DNA of 64,000 bases from Mesorhizobium_G sp049840935. Its GTDB lineage: Bacteria; Pseudomonadota; Alphaproteobacteria; Rhizobiales; Rhizobiaceae. Positions within the stretch are counted from its first letter, which is position 1. The number at the start of each line of letters is the position of its first letter. Below the pieces are notes generated by a model. The model searched no databases. It was not told the origin of the DNA and saw nothing but the letters and a program-made list of their open reading frames with translations. Location: assembly GCA_049840935.1 (NCBI GenBank), contig JASGJA010000025.1, positions 1 through 64,000 on the forward strand, given 5' to 3'. Shown here one piece after another: positions 60,571 to 64,000 of the stretch. Made by a program: the position numbers and the translations under genes.

Positions 60571-61504
60571 ATGTTGAATCAGATCAAAGGTCTCCACCAC
60601 GTCACTTCAATGGCGTCGGATGCGCGTGCAAACAATCAGTTTTTCACCAATACACTCGGTCTGCGCCGGGTGAAACAAACCGTCAATTTCGATGCGCCGG
60701 ATGTGTATCATCTCTACTATGGTGATGAAGTGGGTACACCCGGTTCTGTGATGACCTATTTTCCGTTCCCGAATATTGGACGCGCCCGTCGTGGCGTTGG
60801 TGAGGTCGGTACAACCGCCTTCACTGTACCGCAGGGAACGCTCGACTATTGGGCTGAGCGGCTTGGGGGGGCAGGGTGTGACTCACCTCAAGCGCGATGA
60901 GCTTTTTGGTGAGAAGCGCCTGAGTTTCGAAGGCCCGGATCACGATTCATTCGTGCTTGTCGAAGCCGCAGATGATCGCAAGCCTTGGACCGGCGGTGAC
61001 GTTCCCGCTGACGAAGCAATTCGTGGCTTTCATTCCGTGTCTATGCGTCTTCGTGACGATGGTCGCATGTCCGAATTGCTGAAGTTCATGGGCTATGAAC
61101 AGGTGGACAAGGCGGGTGCAGCCACACGCTTCATCATGCCGGAAGGCAATGGCGCGAGTACAATCGACGTCGAAACTTTGCCGGGAACGCCGTTTGCAGA
61201 CCTCGGCGCGGGATCGGTTCATCACGTCGCATTTGCGGTGAAAGATCGGGCTGAGCAATTGGCTGTTCGCAAATCGCTGCTCGATACTGGCTATCAAGTC
61301 ACGCCGGTGATCGACCGCGATTACTTTTGGGCGATTTATTTCCGCACACCGGGCGGTGTTCTGTTTGAGATTGCAACGAACGAACCCGGCTTTGACCGCG
61401 ACGAAGACCGCGCGCATCTTGGTGAGGTTCTGCAATTGCCATCGCAACATGCACATCTGCGCTCTTATGTGGAAAAGCATTTGCAGCCGCTGGAGGCCGC
61501 GTAA
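60571..61504 (+). pseudogene. ring-cleaving dioxygenase/glyoxalase-type protein with homopolymer frameshift
   Basis: A VOC-superfamily protein of about 310 residues with two double modules (KGLHHVTSMASDARANNQFF, then RGFHSVSMRLRDDGRMSELL and SVHHVAFAVKDRAEQL). Metal ligands His and Glu are visible in each half (FEIATNE near the end). The frame breaks at a run of seven G at 60866-60872: with six, WAERLGG continues directly as QGVTHLKRDELFGEKRLSF. The pair with the next gene matches the MhqO-MhqD type, linked to quinone or aromatic detoxification. A one-base excess in a homopolymer is probably a sequence error. Confidence 0.88.
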
Positions 61505-61507
61505 GCC

Positions 61508-62134
61508 ATGTCCATTGATAGCTACATCCACGTTACGTCGCCCGGTACGCCGGGCGGCCCTCTGCTCTTTGCCTTTCACGGTACGGGTGGCGATGAGCAT
61601 CAACTCATATCGCTCGGAAAGGAGCTTGTGCCGGGAGCAACTATCGTTTCGCCGCGCGGTGACGTTTCCGAATTCGGTGCGGCGCGGTTTTTTCGACGCA
61701 CTGGTGAAGGCGTTTATGACATGGCGGACCTCGCTCGTGCCGTCACCAAAATGAAGGGCTTTGTCGAAGCGCATGTCGCTGCTGCCAAACCTTCAAAAGT
61801 GTTCGGCTTGGGCTATTCCAACGGCGCGAACATTCTGGCTGCAACTTTGTTTGCGGCACCGGAATTGTTCGATGCGACTGCACTTTTCCACCCGCTCATC
61901 CCCTTTGAGCCGGAAGTCAGCGGTTCGTTGTCAGGTCGTAAAGTGCTTATTACCGCCGGTCGTCGCGATCCGATTTGCCCGCCGCAAATGACCTCTCGCC
62001 TGGATGCATATTTGCGTGCAGACGGAGCGGATGTCACACTCGAATGGCATGAGGGCGGTCACGAACTTCGGCCAAATGAAGTTGAGGCCGCGCGCAAATT
62101 TTTCTCAAATGCAGACGGGAAGCAAAGCTCATGA
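61508..62134 (+). CDS. alpha/beta hydrolase, MhqD/phospholipase-carboxylesterase-like
   Basis: A 208-residue hydrolase. The oxyanion region is FAFHGTGGDEHQ, the nucleophile elbow is G-Y-S104-N-G (LGYSNGANILAATL), the acid lies in GRRDPICPP and the histidine in HEGGHELRPNE. It begins 4 bases after the dioxygenase stop and overlaps the following GNAT gene by four bases, so the three genes form an operon. In Bacillus the equivalent mhqO-mhqD pair answers quinones. Confidence 0.92.
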   Translation: MSIDSYIHVTSPGTPGGPLLFAFHGTGGDEHQLISLGKELVPGATIVSPRGDVSEFGAARFFRRTGEGVYDMADLARAVTKMKGFVEAHVAAAKPSKVFGLGYSNGANILAATLFAAPELFDATALFHPLIPFEPEVSGSLSGRKVLITAGRRDPICPPQMTSRLDAYLRADGADVTLEWHEGGHELRPNEVEAARKFFSNADGKQSS

Positions 62135-62421
62135 GCGATACGATCCATCTTGATGAAACCGACACCAAGGGTCGCTATTGGTTTCGTGGACCTGACGGCG
62201 ATGAAGCGGAAATGACTTTTACCAAAAGCGGTGCGAACACGATTATCATAGATCACACGATGGTGCCGGATGCGTTTCGCGGGCAGGGCATCGGCCTGAA
62301 GCTGGTGGAGCGAGGCGTTGCTGACGCTCGCGCCGCGGGCAAGAAGATCATCCCGCTTTGCCCATTCGCGGCGGCGCAATTCCGCCGCCACCCCGAATGG
62401 GCTGACGTGCTGAAAGGCTAG
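62131..62421 (+). CDS. small GNAT-type N-acetyltransferase (YjdJ-like)
   Basis: A 96-residue minimal acetyltransferase of the YjdJ/GCN5-related type: TIIIDHTMVPDAFRGQGIGLKLVERGVADAR holds the acetyl-CoA-binding Q/R-x-x-G-x-G/A motif (RGQGIG), and KIIPLCPFAAAQFRRHPEW completes the family signature. It overlaps the hydrolase gene by four bases and its end overlaps that of the convergent cdsA-like gene. Substrate unknown. Confidence 0.92.
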   Translation: MSDTIHLDETDTKGRYWFRGPDGDEAEMTFTKSGANTIIIDHTMVPDAFRGQGIGLKLVERGVADARAAGKKIIPLCPFAAAQFRRHPEWADVLKG

Positions 62422-63353
62422 GCCGACCAAAAATAGCGCACGATGTGAAAGAAGATTGGGGCTGAGAAGACGAGGCTGTCGGCACGATCCATCATGCCTC
62501 CATGCCCGCCGATCAAATAGCCCCAATCTTTTACACCTTGGTCACGCTTGATAGCCGAGGCGACCAGCCCTCCAAAGAAGCCCATCAGGCAAGACAGGAA
62601 CGCGACCAGTGCTGCCTGCCAGGGATTGAACGGCGTCAGCCAATAGAGCGCTGCGCCGAGCGCAGTTGCGCTTCCCAGCCCGCCGACCAGACCTTCCCAT
62701 GTTTTAGAAGGCGACACCCTTGGCGCAACGGGGTACTTCCCGAAAAGCTTTCCGAAAATATACTGAAGTACGTCGCTGCCCTGAACGGTGATCATCAGGA
62801 ACGCCACCAACAGCACGTTGCGCCCCTCATATCCGGGGATCGAAAGCGTGAGTAGGGCAGGTACGTGGCTCATGCAATAGACTGCAATCATCACCGCCCA
62901 TTGCTGCGCCGCTATGCGTTCGAGGAAGTTTTCGGTGTCTCCATTGAGCGCTGTCAGCGCCGGCATGAGCAGGAAACAATAGACAGGGATGAAAATGACA
63001 AACAGGCCATACCATTCCGTCCAGATCAGCCAATACTGCACGGGTATGATGACCAGAAACATGCCGAGCAGCACCCAATAATCACTCTGCCGGGTTGCTG
63101 TAAGCGTCACGAATTCACGAAGGGAGAAGAAGGAAATCAGTACAAACAGAATCACGAGGCCTGTTTTGCCGAACAGCAGCGCCAGGCCGAGCACCGCGAC
63201 CATTACCCACCATGCATTGATGCGTTCAGTCAGGTTCGTGAGCGTTGCGGTTGGTATTCCTGCGCGGCGGCTCAAAACGGCGGCGACCGTGCTCGCAAGC
63301 GTCAGTATCGTAATCAGGCCGATGGCCAGAAGCTGAAAATCATTGAGCATCAT
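62418..63353 (-). CDS. phosphatidate cytidylyltransferase family protein (CdsA-like)
   Basis: A 311-residue membrane protein with about eight helices. The CDP-diglyceride synthetase signature is present in the C-terminal part: RVSPSKTWEGLVGG, then SAIKRDQGVKDWG and GHGGMMDRADSLVF. It makes CDP-diacylglycerol, or a related liponucleotide, from phosphatidic acid and CTP. The start overlaps the stop of the acyltransferase gene by four bases. Because this pair is separate from the usual cdsA locus next to undecaprenyl synthase and dxr, it may be a second, specialised enzyme. Confidence 0.92.
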   Translation of the reverse strand: MMLNDFQLLAIGLITILTLASTVAAVLSRRAGIPTATLTNLTERINAWWVMVAVLGLALLFGKTGLVILFVLISFFSLREFVTLTATRQSDYWVLLGMFLVIIPVQYWLIWTEWYGLFVIFIPVYCFLLMPALTALNGDTENFLERIAAQQWAVMIAVYCMSHVPALLTLSIPGYEGRNVLLVAFLMITVQGSDVLQYIFGKLFGKYPVAPRVSPSKTWEGLVGGLGSATALGAALYWLTPFNPWQAALVAFLSCLMGFFGGLVASAIKRDQGVKDWGYLIGGHGGMMDRADSLVFSAPIFFHIVRYFWSA

Positions 63354-64000
63354 GCACTCCGCTTATCGCGTGGATCGAGCGCCAGTAGCGCTTCGCGGGA
63401 TCGAGTGAGAAAAGTCTGCCGCTCTTCATCCGGTGCCAGAGCTACCGGTTCGCCAAAAATGACCCGGCATAGCAGTGGTACGGGGAGAAATTTTCCTTTT
63501 GGCAGGACACGAGACATGTTCTCGATCCAGCAGGGGATTAGTTCGACGTCCGGGCGTGCCAGCGCAAGATTGTAAAGGCCAGAGCGAAAAGGCAGTAGTT
63601 TCTGGTCTTCTTCCATGTTTCTCGTGCCTTCAGGGAAAATGATAAGAGAGTCCCCTTGTTCGAGCACATTCAGCATCGCTTCCATTGGATGTGGTGCGCC
63701 TTCCGAAACCTTCCGTTCGATCAGCACTGTCGAAAGCAGGTCATTCGCAATCAGCCGACGAATCGGCGTTTTACCCCAATAATCCGCCGCAGCGACTGCA
63801 CGCGTGCGCTCGCGCTCCAGCCTAGGCAAGCAGGAGGACAGCAGAATGAAATCGCCGTGGCTGGCGTGATTGGCAAAGTAAATCCGTTGCCGGTCCGAAG
63901 GTGCGGAGCCTGTCCAGATCGGGCGAACGCCGGTGACTGCCCATGCGAAGCCTGCCAGCAATGAGCCGGTCACGCGCTTGACTGACTTGTTTAAGCGGTT
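63350..64000 (-). CDS. 1-acyl-glycerol-3-phosphate acyltransferase (PlsC-like), start uncertain at window edge
   Basis: A lysophospholipid acyltransferase with the H-x4-D motif at H36-D41 (FANHASHGDF) and FPEGTR at about residues 113-118, counting from the GTG at 63973. It acylates lysophosphatidic acid to phosphatidic acid, the substrate of the CdsA-like partner. The frame stays open to the window end (NRLNKSVKRVTGS before the GTG), so the true start may lie outside. Coupled by a four-base overlap to the cdsA-like gene. Confidence 0.9.
   Translation of the reverse strand, partial: NRLNKSVKRVTGSLLAGFAWAVTGVRPIWTGSAPSDRQRIYFANHASHGDFILLSSCLPRLERERTRAVAAADYWGKTPIRRLIANDLLSTVLIERKVSEGAPHPMEAMLNVLEQGDSLIIFPEGTRNMEEDQKLLPFRSGLYNLALARPDVELIPCWIENMSRVLPKGKFLPVPLLCRVIFGEPVALAPDEERQTFLTRSREALLALDPRDKRSA

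Noticed and set aside
1..64000. CRISPR array, rRNA or tRNA genes
   Set aside because: No regularly spaced direct repeats, rRNA-like sequence or complete tRNA cloverleaf was found on reading both strands.

Overview
The window looks like a chromosomal stretch of an alphaproteobacterium of the order Rhizobiales, most likely the Brucella/Ochrobactrum group. This rests on gene content and protein flavour: the phyR-nepR-ecfG general stress locus, HWE-type histidine kinases, a pst-phoU-phoB operon, and DUF982, DUF3303 and DUF3168 proteins. I could not run a database search, so the genus is an inference.

The left two thirds (about 1-42.8 kb) is accessory and heavily rearranged. A phage terminase fragment at the left edge is interrupted by an IS91-family element that carries a tyrosine recombinase. 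A 910-bp piece of the same element recurs in direct orientation at 27.55-28.46 kb, so about 24.6 kb of cargo lies between the two copies. The cargo holds: a GtrA/GtrB-like surface-glycosylation cluster (3.1-8.5 kb); a LuxR-type regulator with a degenerate receiver (9.6 kb); a gene-poor zone (10.4-13.5 kb); a compact periplasmic redox operon with a di-haem RoxA-like cytochrome, a DUF4331-SRPBCC fusion, a frameshifted TPR protein and a short Tat-exported protein (14.2-19.7 kb); a three-subunit molybdenum hydroxylase with a tri-haem cytochrome c (20.8-25.0 kb); and a frameshifted, IS-truncated EF-hand protein.

From 28.5 to 38.5 kb two near-identical IS5-family copies in inverted orientation bracket a 7.4-kb segment. 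It contains an older, broken IS5-family transposase, a DUF3168 phage-type gene, several small Rhizobiales proteins, a second copy of the LuxR-type regulator with its flanks, a MazEF-type toxin-antitoxin pair with a palindromic operator, a nonsense-interrupted NTF2-like gene and a helix-hairpin-helix membrane protein. Beyond it lie a DUF3085-like gene, a BrnT-type toxin with an XRE-type antitoxin, a TPR-GT32 glycosyltransferase and a broken methyltransferase.

From about 42.9 kb onward the window looks like stable core chromosome. Two HWE kinases flank a single-domain response regulator. The pstSCAB-phoU-phoB operon follows, preceded by a triple Pho-box repeat. Next come a general stress response island (DUF1328, phyR, nepR, ecfG, a receiver protein, DUF883, membrane proteins and a PRC-barrel protein) with several exact or near-exact sigma-EcfG promoters, a phosphonate-hydrolase-like sulfatase, a glyoxalase-type dioxygenase with an alpha/beta hydrolase and a GNAT protein, and a CdsA/PlsC lipid pair at the right edge.

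Several otherwise intact genes carry a single-nucleotide frameshift, often in a homopolymer (pstA, the HWE kinase, the dioxygenase, the methyltransferase, and probably the TPR and EF-hand genes). That pattern suggests sequencing or assembly indels as much as real pseudogenes.
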